The translations under genes were made by a program, and so were the position numbers. The notes under the pieces are model-generated. The model did not search any database. It had not been told where the DNA came from and saw only the letters and a list, made by a program, of their open reading frames with translations. Of a stretch of DNA of 34,499 bases, positions 20,077-32,949 are shown one piece after another. The stretch covers positions 1 through 34,499 of the forward strand of contig CAMCVH010000006.1 in NCBI GenBank assembly GCA_945881875.1. Reading direction: 5' to 3'. Position 1 is the stretch's first letter. Each line of letters begins with the position of its first letter. This DNA comes from Polynucleobacter meluiroseus (lineage in GTDB: Bacteria > Pseudomonadota > Gammaproteobacteria > Burkholderiales > Burkholderiaceae).

Positions 20077-20613
20077 TTATGCGCTAAGAGCGGCTTGCAT
20101 GGAAACTAAGCGGGCTTTAACTGAGGTATCTAAAACCTCATCACCAACTTGCACACGCACACCACCAATCAATTCTGGGTCTACATTAACTGTAGGACGA
20201 AGCTCTTTTCCGCCAAAGCGCTTCTTGAGAGTTGATAACAAACTATTCAATTCTTCACCTTGCAGTGAGAACGCACTTGTAATCAAAACTTCAGCAGCAC
20301 CTTCTTGAGCATTTTTTAACGCTGTAAATTGAGTAGCGATTTCTGGCATGGCCAATAAACGGTTGTTATGTATCAAAACTTCAACGAAGTTTTTCACAAT
20401 ATCCGCTGGCTTTGTTTTCATGCCGCTCAATAAAATTTGCAACAAATCAGCATCGGCTAATTTAGGGCTATTAGCTACTGCCAGTAGATCTGGGTTGCTG
20501 GCAACTTGGGCTAACTCTTCTAGTTGCTCAGCTATTGCAGTTAAATCTGCAGGCTTTGCACTTCTAAAAAGAGCCTCAGCGTAGGGGCGGGCAATAGTAG
20601 CTAAATCTGCCAT
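20077..20613 (-). CDS. atpH: ATP synthase F1 subunit delta
   Basis: Delta caps the alpha3beta3 head and ties it to the b-subunit stalk. The 178-residue protein begins ATIARPYAEALF, the conserved delta start, and ends in the conserved stretch DPELIGGVRVQVGDEVLDTSVKARL. It begins one base after the atpF stop, so translation is likely coupled. Confidence 0.97.
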   Translation of the reverse strand: MADLATIARPYAEALFRSAKPADLTAIAEQLEELAQVASNPDLLAVANSPKLADADLLQILLSGMKTKPADIVKNFVEVLIHNNRLLAMPEIATQFTALKNAQEGAAEVLITSAFSLQGEELNSLLSTLKKRFGGKELRPTVNVDPELIGGVRVQVGDEVLDTSVKARLVSMQAALSA

Positions 20614-20614
20614 A

Positions 20615-21085
20615 TTAAAGCTCTGCCTTTAGCTGATTTAACAATCCTGCATGTACTTTAGCGTCAACTTCACGACGTAAAATTTGCTCTGCGCCTTTCA
20701 CTGCCAAGGCAGCCACTTCTCCACGCAATGCATCTCTTGCACGTGAAACTTGTTGTTCAGCTTCTGCTTTAGCTTGAGCAATGATACGAGCTGCTTCAGC
20801 CTGAGCATTTGACTTGATTTCATCAGCCGACAATTGAGCACGCTTCTCAGCATCAGCAATACGCTGAGTACCTTCGTTGCGAGCCTCAGACAATGCTTGT
20901 TCAGCTCGTTTTTTTGCAGACTCAAGATCAGCCTTGCCGCGCTCTGCAGCAGCTAAACCATCTGCCACTTTTGTGGCGCGCTCGTCCAAAGCCTTTACTA
21001 ATGGTGGCCAAACAAATTTGGCAACTACCCACCACAAAATAAAGAAGACGACCATCTGCGCGAATAGCGTCGCGTTTAGGTTCAC
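20615..21085 (-). CDS. atpF: ATP synthase F0 subunit b
   Basis: The peripheral stalk subunit, 156 residues. It has one N-terminal membrane helix (about 5-26, [21 protein letters not shown]) followed by a long Ala/Glu/Lys-rich coiled-coil helix. The start follows a leader ATTAGTCATC-type region after atpE. Length and layout are typical of proteobacterial b. Confidence 0.97.
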   Translation of the reverse strand: MNLNATLFAQMVVFFILWWVVAKFVWPPLVKALDERATKVADGLAAAERGKADLESAKKRAEQALSEARNEGTQRIADAEKRAQLSADEIKSNAQAEAARIIAQAKAEAEQQVSRARDALRGEVAALAVKGAEQILRREVDAKVHAGLLNQLKAEL

Positions 21086-21154
21086 GGTTTATTCCTTTCG
21101 GTCAAGATGACTAATACTCACGAGCGCTCAATTGCGCCCGTCAATAACTTCTTT

Positions 21155-21442
<288 letters not shown>

Positions 21443-21453
21443 TTAATAAAAAA

Positions 21454-22320
<867 letters not shown>

Positions 22321-22351
22321 TTAAATTCCTCTATCCATTTAAAGCTGCCGT

Positions 22352-22912
22352 TCACTTAAACAACAATGCCAACAAATAACATTTCAGCGTAATTACATAA
22401 GTTAACAACAGTGGTAACCATTCCAAATTCGGATAAAACACAATCACCAAAACAAAAATTGCAACCGTTGCAATTATTTTTAGCAACTCACCTGTCACTA
22501 GCGCAAATACTGTTGATCCTATTGCACCAGATCGTCCGACTAAAAACCTTGCTCTAATTGCAAAAAGAGCTGAGGGCACTAATGCTGCTAAACCACCAAA
22601 TATGGCAGACACGACAGCAGGGTCTAAGTTTAACGACTTGCCTGTTGCCGACCATGCCGCAGCGGAAACCATCATTACCATGCCTTGGAGCATGAGCAAG
22701 CGTTTGACGGTTACTAGACTTGGCTTCAATAAAGCACCTCCTAAGAGTGCTTCCATCTCCGCTTTCGTCAAGGACTTAACAGAATCCTCAGCGCCTGCTA
22801 AATCATTATCCCAATCGTCTTTTTTTACGACTCTTGGAGCCTGAACATCCTCACCACTAAAGCCACGTGATTTTACAGAATCCTTGGGCATTGGGTCAAT
22901 GTAATTCACCAA
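22352..22912 (-). CDS. atpI: ATP synthase I-like protein with long N-terminal extension
   Basis: Position right before atpB and a C-terminal block of about four membrane segments (from residue 73) identify AtpI, an accessory protein thought to help assemble the c-ring or F0 in some bacteria. Residues 1-70 are hydrophilic and acidic (DDWDNDLAGAED), longer than in E. coli. The longest frame starts TTG at 22912, with GTG at 22909 and ATG at 22891 as in-frame alternatives; none has a convincing ribosome-binding site, so the start is uncertain. It begins 6 bp after parB and is the link between parAB and the atp genes. Confidence 0.85.
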   Translation of the reverse strand: MVNYIDPMPKDSVKSRGFSGEDVQAPRVVKKDDWDNDLAGAEDSVKSLTKAEMEALLGGALLKPSLVTVKRLLMLQGMVMMVSAAAWSATGKSLNLDPAVVSAIFGGLAALVPSALFAIRARFLVGRSGAIGSTVFALVTGELLKIIATVAIFVLVIVFYPNLEWLPLLLTYVITLKCYLLALLFK

Positions 22913-22918
22913 AATAAA

Positions 22919-23791
22919 TTAATCTAACGCTAAACGCTTAAACAGGGCATCAAGCTCATCAAACTGGCTAAATTTAATTTTAATTTCGCCACCTTGTCGT
23001 TTTTGCTTTATCTCAACATTTAGATTGAACTCATCAGCCATCCGATCCTGAATTCTTTTTATGTCTGGGTCTGTATTCACAATACTTTTTTGCTTACCCG
23101 AAGCTGGTTTTTTACTTAAGCTCAACTTTGTTGCCATACTTTCTGCTTCTCGAACAGACAGCCTTTGAATGGCAATTTTTTGAGCTAGGCTGACTTGCAA
23201 GGCATTGTCCAAAGGGAGCAGGGCGCGTGCATGACCCATATCAATTTCTCCCTTTATCAACATCGCTTGAACGGGTTTGGCTAGCTGCATTAAACGCAAT
23301 AAGTTACTCACAGCGCTACGAGATTTTCCAACAGCCTGGGCAGCTTTGTCATGGGTATACCCAAATTCCTCAATCAGCCTAGATAAACCTGTAGCCTCCT
23401 CAAGCGCATTGAGATCTTCTCGTTGCATATTTTCAATCAAAGCCATGGCAGCTGTTGATTGATCATCGGCTTGCTTAATAAGCACTGGCACCTCTTTAAG
23501 GCCCGCTATGCTTGCAGCACGATATCGACGCTCACCGGCGATGATCTCAAATTTTCCATTGGCGATAGGTCGAACCAGCAAGGGCTGCATGATGCCCTGT
23601 TCTTTAATGCTCTCGGCAAGTTCTTGCAAAGACGCATCAATCATATTTTTCCGCGGTTGATATTTACCCGCCTGCAGCTGATTTAACATCAGCGTTGCCA
23701 CACCTTCGGTGTTTATTGTGCTGACATCCTTAGCGCCCAAGAGCGCCTCCAAACCACGGCCTAAGCCTTTATTCTTTAATGTTGCATTCAT
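22919..23791 (-). CDS. parB: Chromosome-partitioning protein ParB
   Basis: ParB binds parS and spreads on DNA as a CTP-dependent clamp. The 290-residue protein has the N-terminal GLGRGLEALLG ParA-interaction motif, LQAGKYQPRKNM, the CTP-binding GERRYRAA box, an HTH region around QAVGKSRSAVSNLLRLMQLAKPV and a C-terminal dimerisation part. It follows parA by 10 bp. Two matching parS sites lie at 25781-25796 and 27284-27299. Confidence 0.97.
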   Translation of the reverse strand: MNATLKNKGLGRGLEALLGAKDVSTINTEGVATLMLNQLQAGKYQPRKNMIDASLQELAESIKEQGIMQPLLVRPIANGKFEIIAGERRYRAASIAGLKEVPVLIKQADDQSTAAMALIENMQREDLNALEEATGLSRLIEEFGYTHDKAAQAVGKSRSAVSNLLRLMQLAKPVQAMLIKGEIDMGHARALLPLDNALQVSLAQKIAIQRLSVREAESMATKLSLSKKPASGKQKSIVNTDPDIKRIQDRMADEFNLNVEIKQKRQGGEIKIKFSQFDELDALFKRLALD

Positions 23792-23801
23792 TTTTTACCC
23801 A

Positions 23802-24572
23802 TTACATTGTTTTAATACGCTCAATCATTTCCGTGCCAAACTCCATATAAGCCTGAGCACCTCTTGAGCTCTTGTCAAAATTAACTCCTGGCATGCCATA
23901 GGAAGGCGCTTCAGCTAATCGAACGTTTCTTGGAATAATTGTTTTAAAAACCTTATCGCCAAAATGCTCTATCAACTGATCTGAAACCTGTTGCTGCAGC
24001 GTGGTGCGAGGGTCAAACATGACGCGCAACAATCCAATAATCAACAAGTTAGGGTTGAAGTTGGCATGAACCTGTTTAATTGTGTTGACAAGATCAGAGA
24101 GCCCTTCAAGCGCAAAATATTCACACTGCATGGGAACAATCACTCCGTTTGCTGCACAAAACCCATTAAGAGTTAACAGAGATAATGCAGGCGGGCAGTC
24201 AATTAAGATAAAGTCATAGTCGGCGAGCACAGGCGACAAAGCCTCTTTTAAGCGCTCTTCGCGCCGCTCAATTTCAACCAGGTCAACCTCTGCTCCGGCC
24301 AAATCGCGGTTGGCTGGCAGCACATCATACCCCCCCGTTTCGGAAGCGAGTTTGACTGCTTTAATATCTGCCAAACCAATCAAAACGTGATAAACCGTTT
24401 GGCTTAAGCCCATTTTCTCAATACCTGAACCCATGCTGGCATTGCCCTGTGGGTCTAGGTCTACAACTAGTACTCGCTGTTTCTGAGACGCTAAGCTAGC
24501 CGCCAAGTTGACTGTGGTTGTAGTTTTACCAACACCACCTTTTTGGTTTGCAATGCAGAAAATTTTAGCCAT
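23802..24572 (-). CDS. parA: Chromosome-partitioning ATPase ParA (Soj)
   Basis: The 256-residue ATPase has the deviant Walker A KGGVGKTT (residues 11-18) with the signature lysine at 11, LVVDLDPQGNASMG, and FILIDCPPALSLLTLN. It lacks the N-terminal HTH of plasmid ParA, which marks it as chromosomal Soj type. ATP-bound ParA on the nucleoid moves ParB-parS complexes. It follows rsmG by 30 bp. Confidence 0.97.
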   Translation of the reverse strand: MAKIFCIANQKGGVGKTTTTVNLAASLASQKQRVLVVDLDPQGNASMGSGIEKMGLSQTVYHVLIGLADIKAVKLASETGGYDVLPANRDLAGAEVDLVEIERREERLKEALSPVLADYDFILIDCPPALSLLTLNGFCAANGVIVPMQCEYFALEGLSDLVNTIKQVHANFNPNLLIIGLLRVMFDPRTTLQQQVSDQLIEHFGDKVFKTIIPRNVRLAEAPSYGMPGVNFDKSSRGAQAYMEFGTEMIERIKTM

Positions 24573-24602
24573 GAAACACTTTTTTCAATAAACGGATTAA
24601 GC

Positions 24603-25295
24603 CTACAATTCTCTCACGGGTGCCAACTCAAAAAGCCGTCTTTCAGCTTCTAGTCCCGGAACCTGCAAAAGATAATTCTTTGTAACTTGCCAATTTGATG
24701 GGATGGTTTTTAAATCATCTTCCAAAAGCTTGGCTTTCATTGCCCAAACGAGCCCGCCTTCATGCAACATTGGCTTCGATAAGGCAATGAACTTACCAAA
24801 ATCAGAAAAAGCTCTTGAAATACATATGCTTACAGATTTTTCAAGTGCCTTAGAGCTGTCTTCGATACGAGCAGGGTGAACTTTAACATTTTCCAAATGA
24901 AACTTTGAAACTGAATGTTGCAAAAAGACCGTCTTTTTTTGAACAGCTTCCATTAAGTGAATTTTCCACTCTGGGCGACAAATTGCCAAAGGTATTCCTG
25001 GTAAACCGCCACCCGTTCCAAGATCAGCCAATGAAAAAGTTTTCGCTGAGTCATGTCGCTTTGCAACGTAATCATCTAAATAGGGTAAAACGCTCAAAGA
25101 ATCCAATAAATGTAGGGTGACAGATTCTTTTATCTCTCTGATAGCCGATAAATTATGTGTTTTATTCCATCTTTGAAATTCTATTAAATAACTAATTAAA
25201 TCCTCTGCTTGTTGCTCCGATATTTTGAGCTCTAAAGCTTTTAATCCTTTATTTAACTCAGCCAATAAGTCTTTACTACTTATTTCATACTGCAT
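24603..25295 (-). CDS. rsmG: 16S rRNA m7G527 methyltransferase RsmG
   Basis: RsmG methylates N7 of G527 in 16S rRNA. The 230-residue protein has the AdoMet motif LADLGTGGGLPGIPLAI (89-105), LNLSAIR-like HNLSAI and the CISRAFSDFG segment. Its ATG overlaps the mnmG stop by one base (TAATG), so translation is coupled. Former name gidB. Confidence 0.97.
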   Translation of the reverse strand: MQYEISSKDLLAELNKGLKALELKISEQQAEDLISYLIEFQRWNKTHNLSAIREIKESVTLHLLDSLSVLPYLDDYVAKRHDSAKTFSLADLGTGGGLPGIPLAICRPEWKIHLMEAVQKKTVFLQHSVSKFHLENVKVHPARIEDSSKALEKSVSICISRAFSDFGKFIALSKPMLHEGGLVWAMKAKLLEDDLKTIPSNWQVTKNYLLQVPGLEAERRLFELAPVREL

Positions 25296-27214
25296 TAGCT
25301 CACCATTGGGCGTCTGCCCAAACCTTTTTTTAGATGAATGAGCAGTATCGAAATGGTTGCCGGCGTTACTCCTGCAATTCGCGCGGCCTGACCTAAGGTA
25401 GCTGGTTTATGCAAGTTTAACTTTTGCTGCGCTTCCATCGACAAGCCGTGAACATTTGCATAGTCAATATCACCAGACAATGCCGTCTCCTCGTGATAAA
25501 AGTGTCTTGCTATTTCAACTGCTTGGCGATCTATGTATCCCTGATACTTAATGCCTATCTCAACTTGCTCTGCAATTTGATCGTTTAAGACAACATCGTC
25601 AGCCAAAACTCCTGACGCCCAGCGTCCATTCATGGCCCTTGTAAGCTTGCTGTAAGTCACCTCTGGACGGCGCAACAACTCTGCCAAGTTGTACTCATGA
25701 GTAATTACCTGCCCCAATAATTCCTCAGACTCTGTTGAAGATAATATCTTTGGGCTAACCCAAGTAGTTCGTAAGCGCTCTGTTTCACGTGAAACAGCAT
25801 CTTGCTTCCTACAGAAAAAATCCCAGCGGCGATCATCAACCAAGCCCAACTCTCGACCAATCTTGGTCAGACGATCATCAGCGTTATCCTCCCTGAGGCT
25901 GAGACGATATTCAGCCCTACTAGTAAACATTCTGTAAGGCTCTAAAACACCCTTGGTAATAAGATCATCAACTAACACACCCAAATAGGCTTGATCTCGC
26001 TTGGGGTACCAAAATGGCTTTGCTTGAGCCCTCAAAGAGGCGTTGGCTCCGGCCAAAAAACCCTGCGCTGCAGCCTCCTCATAACCTGTTGTACCGTTAA
26101 TCTGTCCTGCAAAAAATAATCCCTTAATGTTTTTAGACTCTAAACTAGGGCTCAAGCTTCTAGGATCAAAATAATCATATTCAATTGCGTAGCCAGGCCT
26201 CACGATCATGGCATTTTCTAAGCCACGAATACTTCGAACCAAGCTCCACTGAACATCAAATGGCAGGCTCGTAGAAATTCCGTTAGGGTAAAACTCATTA
26301 GTTGTTAAACCCTCTGGCTCTAAGAAAATCTGATGGCTGTCCTTGGAGGCAAAGCGATGGATCTTATCTTCAATAGAAGGGCAATACCTCGGACCAACTC
26401 CTTCAATCACGCCGGTATACATGGGCGAACGATCTAATCCCGCCCTAATAAAATCATGTGTTTTGCTGTTTGTGTGCGTAATCCAACACGATAACTGCTT
26501 CGGATGAAACTCTGGTCTACCTAAATATGAAAAAACTGGCAACGGATCAAGATCCCCTGGCTGCTCTTGCATAAGAGAAAAATTAATAGTTCGCCCATCA
26601 ATTCGGGGTGGAGTGCCGGTCTTTAATCTACCTTGGGGTAACTTTAACTCTTTTAATCTATCAGACAGCCTTATTGCCGCAGGATCGCCAGCGCGTCCAC
26701 CTGAGTGATTATCTAAACCTACGTGGATTTTTCCGTTTAAGAAAGTACCGGCAGTCAAAACTACCTGTGGGGCATAAAAGCTCAACCCCAATTGGGTAGT
26801 GGCTCCACGCACCTCATCACCGCTGACGATAAGATCATCAACTGCCGCCTGAAATATGGTTAAGTTCTCTTGGTTTTCAAGTTTTGCGCGCATAGCTGAC
26901 TTGTATAGCGCCCGGTCAGCTTGAGCTCTGGTCGCTCGAACAGCGGGGCCCTTACTAGAATTTAAAATTCTAAATTGGATGCCCGCCAGATCAGTTACTT
27001 CTGCCATAGACCCACCAAGCGCATCTATTTCTTTTACAAGGTGACCCTTACCAATTCCGCCAATGGATGGATTACAGCTCATAGAGCCAAGAGTTTCTAT
27101 GCTGTGCGTTAAAAGTAGGGTGCGCGAACCCATTCGAGCAGAAGCTAAAGCAGCTTCGGAGCCCGCGTGTCCGCCACCAATAACAATCACATCAAAGTTT
27201 ATTGAAAATTCCAT
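25295..27214 (-). CDS. mnmG: tRNA uridine-34 modification enzyme MnmG
   Basis: With MnmE it installs cmnm5U at U34 of tRNAs. The 639-residue protein has the FAD motif [14 protein letters not shown], the [25 protein letters not shown] signature (shown to be split by the family as SCNPSIGG and KGHLVKE), [21 protein letters not shown] and the C-terminal HLKKGLGRR tail. First gene of the mnmG-rsmG-parA-parB-atp run. A perfect parS lies inside the coding sequence, encoding Val-Ser-Arg-Glu-Thr near residue 475. Former name gidA. Confidence 0.98.
   Translation of the reverse strand: MEFSINFDVIVIGGGHAGSEAALASARMGSRTLLLTHSIETLGSMSCNPSIGGIGKGHLVKEIDALGGSMAEVTDLAGIQFRILNSSKGPAVRATRAQADRALYKSAMRAKLENQENLTIFQAAVDDLIVSGDEVRGATTQLGLSFYAPQVVLTAGTFLNGKIHVGLDNHSGGRAGDPAAIRLSDRLKELKLPQGRLKTGTPPRIDGRTINFSLMQEQPGDLDPLPVFSYLGRPEFHPKQLSCWITHTNSKTHDFIRAGLDRSPMYTGVIEGVGPRYCPSIEDKIHRFASKDSHQIFLEPEGLTTNEFYPNGISTSLPFDVQWSLVRSIRGLENAMIVRPGYAIEYDYFDPRSLSPSLESKNIKGLFFAGQINGTTGYEEAAAQGFLAGANASLRAQAKPFWYPKRDQAYLGVLVDDLITKGVLEPYRMFTSRAEYRLSLREDNADDRLTKIGRELGLVDDRRWDFFCRKQDAVSRETERLRTTWVSPKILSSTESEELLGQVITHEYNLAELLRRPEVTYSKLTRAMNGRWASGVLADDVVLNDQIAEQVEIGIKYQGYIDRQAVEIARHFYHEETALSGDIDYANVHGLSMEAQQKLNLHKPATLGQAARIAGVTPATISILLIHLKKGLGRRPMVS
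25781..25796. promoter_or_regulatory. parS site inside mnmG
   Basis: TGTTTCACGTGAAACA matches the bacterial parS consensus exactly. It lies within mnmG, about 2 kb from parB, and encodes the Val-Ser-Arg-Glu-Thr stretch on the minus strand. Confidence 0.93.
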
Positions 27215-27236
27215 AAATCACCTAGCTAGGGCGGCG

Positions 27237-27265
27237 ATGATATCACCTGAGGCGAAAGGTCTCAA
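27237..27265 (-). promoter_or_regulatory. mnmG promoter
   Basis: On the minus strand TTGAGA (27265-27260) and TATCAT (27242-27237) are 17 bp apart, each one base from consensus. Transcription would start about 15 bases before the mnmG ATG, and AGGTG serves as ribosome-binding site. A parS lies 18 bp upstream of the -35. Confidence 0.75.
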
Positions 27266-27283
27266 GAGCTCAACTCGCTCGCT

Positions 27284-27299
27284 TGTTTCACGTGAAACG
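27284..27299. promoter_or_regulatory. parS site upstream of mnmG promoter
   Basis: TGTTTCACGTGAAACG carries the full 14-base parS core and differs from the perfect 16-mer at the last base. It sits between the permease gene and the mnmG -35 box. Confidence 0.9.
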
Positions 27300-27318
27300 G
27301 TCGTGTCAGTAAAGCACA

Positions 27319-28116
27319 TTAGATAAACCAGCCAAAATATCTTAAAGCATCAAAGCCCGTTTTAAAAATCAAGACGGACTCCACGGCTATAAATATCTTT
27401 CTAACAAACCCATTGCCATAACGCATAGCATAGCCAGAACCAATCACGCTTCCAACAATATTCATCATCATCATGGCGACTCCAAGCGCCCAATGAATAT
27501 GTCCAAATGAGGCAAACAAGAGAATGGCGGCCAAATTAGTAGCAGCATTAACCAACTTTGTTGCCGCCGAGGCATGTAAAAAATCAAAGCCAAAAATACG
27601 AACGAAACCGATTAATAAAAAACTTCCCGTTCCTGGCCCAAAAAATCCATCGTAAAAACCAATCACCCCACCTAAAAGGGTAGCCTGTAATACCCTCCAT
27701 TTGCCTGAGCTTGGTGGTAAATGGGTGGATCCCAATGCAGGCTGTTTAATTGTATAAATTAATAGCACAAACAATATAATGGGTAACAGTATCCGAAAAA
27801 CATCTAGAGACACCGTTCTGACAACTGCCGCACCCGCAAAAGAGCCCATGAAAGCAAACAATATCGCCGGTATTACAATGAAATAAGGTAATTTAACTGT
27901 TTTTAAGTATCTTTTAGCAGCAATTAACGTTCCGCCAAAGGAGGCCACTTTATTTGTTCCCAACAGAGTGGCGGGGGCAGCAGAAGGGTAAACAGAGAAT
28001 AAGGCAGGAACCTGAATAAGCCCGCCTCCACCAGCTACTGAGTCAACAAAGCCGGCGGCGGCGGCGGCCAAAAGAAGTAGCCAGACAGACCAGTGGGAAA
28101 AATCAACCTCAATCAA
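27319..28116 (-). CDS. TauE/SafE (TSUP) family permease
   Basis: The 265-residue protein has about seven to eight membrane segments and the family patterns GFVDSVAGGGGLIQVPAL near the N-terminus and GFYDGFFGPGTGSF in the second half, a two-fold repeat typical of TSUP transporters. Such proteins export sulfite, sulfoacetate or other organic anions, but the substrate cannot be told. The start is TTG at 28116, overlapping the stop of the oxidoreductase gene by 4 bases (TTGA). The pairing suggests co-translation and perhaps a shared substrate, which is inference. Confidence 0.88.
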   Translation of the reverse strand: MIEVDFSHWSVWLLLLAAAAAGFVDSVAGGGGLIQVPALFSVYPSAAPATLLGTNKVASFGGTLIAAKRYLKTVKLPYFIVIPAILFAFMGSFAGAAVVRTVSLDVFRILLPIILFVLLIYTIKQPALGSTHLPPSSGKWRVLQATLLGGVIGFYDGFFGPGTGSFLLIGFVRIFGFDFLHASAATKLVNAATNLAAILLFASFGHIHWALGVAMMMMNIVGSVIGSGYAMRYGNGFVRKIFIAVESVLIFKTGFDALRYFGWFI

Positions 28117-29744
28117 GAAGCTGCACTCAAAATTTGCCGTGCAATCTTTTCAGCAATCATCATTGTTGGTGCGGCAGTATTACCAGAGGTAATTGTTGGC
28201 ATGACGCTAGCATCAACCACCCTAAGACCGCTAATACCTAATACCCGTAAATCAGAGTCAACGACTGCATTGGGATCATCTGCTTTACCCATCTTGCATG
28301 TACCAACCGGATGAAAAATAGTTGTCCCAATTTCAGCTACTTGGGATAAGAGCTCTTCATCATTAACAAATTGTTCGCCGGGTTTATGCTCTACAACTCC
28401 CGCTGAATTAAAAACAGGTTGATTGACAATGGCTCGAGTAATGCCAACAGACTCAATTGCAACTTGACGATCCTCTTCCGAAGACAAGTAGTTGGGATTA
28501 ATTAAGGGCAAAGAGTCAACGCTTGATGATGTAATGTGCACAGAACCTCGTGAGCTAGGCCTTAAGTTACAAACGCTCGCCGTAAATGCATTGAAAGTAT
28601 GTAATGGCTCACCAAATCTTTCTAAGGAAAGAGGTTGAACATGATATTGAATGTTGGGTCTGTCGTGAGACTCTGATGAAAAAGTGAAGGCTCCAAGTTG
28701 CGATGGCGCCATTGACATTGGACCGCTTCGAGTCAGAATATATTGCAAACCGATTGCGAGCTTACCCCACCAATGAGCGGTAATTTTATTAAGCGTTCTA
28801 AAGCCATCAATCCTATAAACCATTCTAATTTGAAGATGATCTTGCAGGTTCTCACCAACTCCTGGCAAATGCTTTTTACACTCAATGCCAAACCCATTGA
28901 GCAAGTCCTTATTACCAATACCCGATCTTTCCAACACCTGAACGCTACCAATAGCTCCGGCAGATAGTAAAACTTCCTTGCGGGCTTTTGCATGATTCAG
29001 CTGACCATTACACCAAAAACTAAGACCCCGACATTCAAGTCCATCAATAGTTAAATGGTCGACGGTTGCACTAGTAATAATTGTTAAATTATCTCTTTGC
29101 GCAGCTGGCTTAAGAAAAGCTTTTGAAGAATTTAAACGCCAACCTCTTTTTTGAGTCACATCAAAATAAGAAACGCCGCGATTACATCCACGATTAAAGT
29201 CTTCAACAGTTGGAATACCAAATTGATTAGCGGCAGTTTTGAAAGCCTCCAAAATCTTCCAGCTTAATCTTTGCTTTTCAACGCGCCACTCACCCCCAGC
29301 ACCATGAAACGCATTGGCACCGCCATGATAGTCTTCGATGCTTTTAAAATAATCTAAAACAGCGCTCCATGACCAAGAATTATCACCCGTTAAAGAAGCC
29401 CACTGATCGTAATCCTGGGATTGGCCGCGCATATAAATCATCCCGTTGATAGATGAAGAGCCCCCTAAAACTTTTCCTCTTGGGTAAATGAGTTGCCTGC
29501 CCTTGAGGCCTGGCTGAGTAGATGTTTTAAACATCCAATCTGTTTTAGGGTTATTGATGCAATATAGATAGCCAACCGGTATGTGTATCCACAAATAGTC
29601 ATCTTTGCCACCAGCGTCTAAAAGTAATACTTTATTTGCAGGGTTTTCGCTTAATCGATTCGCCAATACACATCCGGCACTACCAGCGCCGACAATGATG
29701 TAATCAAATGCACCATGATTAAAAGTATTGCTGGCTTCTGCCAT
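28113..29744 (-). CDS. GMC-family FAD oxidoreductase (choline dehydrogenase-like)
   Basis: GMC enzymes oxidise alcohols with FAD. The 543-residue protein has the N-terminal FAD motif IIVGAGSAGCVLANRLSE (16-33), the GMC signature PRGKVLGGSSSINGMIYMRG (about 89-108), the second signature GAIGSVQVLERSGIG, and the catalytic pair His478 (FHPVGTCKMG) and Asn522 (SGNTAAPT). It is closest to BetA-type alcohol/choline dehydrogenases; no BetB, BetI or transporter partner is nearby, so choline is not established. No signal peptide is seen. One base separates it from the DUF3717-like gene and it overlaps the permease start. Confidence 0.9.
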   Translation of the reverse strand: MAEASNTFNHGAFDYIIVGAGSAGCVLANRLSENPANKVLLLDAGGKDDYLWIHIPVGYLYCINNPKTDWMFKTSTQPGLKGRQLIYPRGKVLGGSSSINGMIYMRGQSQDYDQWASLTGDNSWSWSAVLDYFKSIEDYHGGANAFHGAGGEWRVEKQRLSWKILEAFKTAANQFGIPTVEDFNRGCNRGVSYFDVTQKRGWRLNSSKAFLKPAAQRDNLTIITSATVDHLTIDGLECRGLSFWCNGQLNHAKARKEVLLSAGAIGSVQVLERSGIGNKDLLNGFGIECKKHLPGVGENLQDHLQIRMVYRIDGFRTLNKITAHWWGKLAIGLQYILTRSGPMSMAPSQLGAFTFSSESHDRPNIQYHVQPLSLERFGEPLHTFNAFTASVCNLRPSSRGSVHITSSSVDSLPLINPNYLSSEEDRQVAIESVGITRAIVNQPVFNSAGVVEHKPGEQFVNDEELLSQVAEIGTTIFHPVGTCKMGKADDPNAVVDSDLRVLGISGLRVVDASVMPTITSGNTAAPTMMIAEKIARQILSAAS

Positions 29745-29745
29745 G

Positions 29746-29964
29746 CTAAGCCTTTTTTTGTAGATAAGCCTGCAAAGCTAATTGCTCTTTTTCATTCAAA
29801 CCAGCTAAGGGTATCTGTTGAGATGCTTGGATAATCATCAGCGCGTATGGTTTTGCCAAACAAGAGGCTTCCGCACATAGTTCTAAAGATTCCCCGGCAG
29901 ACGGCGATTTATCACGCCAATAATTAATTGCCGATTCAATCTCTTGTATAGAAATGAATGACAT
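29746..29964 (-). CDS. 72-residue DUF3717-like protein
   Basis: A small soluble protein, no signal or membrane segment. The pattern IQEIESAINYWRDKSPSAGESLELCAEAxCLAxPYALMI recalls the DUF3717 family known from Burkholderiales, of unknown function. Two cysteines (C30 and C35) lie in the middle. It follows the SET gene by 7 bp and precedes the oxidoreductase by 1 bp, so it is part of the same transcript. Assigned from memory of the family pattern. Confidence 0.75.
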   Translation of the reverse strand: MSFISIQEIESAINYWRDKSPSAGESLELCAEASCLAKPYALMIIQASQQIPLAGLNEKEQLALQAYLQKKA

Positions 29965-29971
29965 AAACTAA

Positions 29972-32927
<2,956 letters not shown>

Positions 32928-32949
32928 TTATTCTTTTCTTATAAAACTA

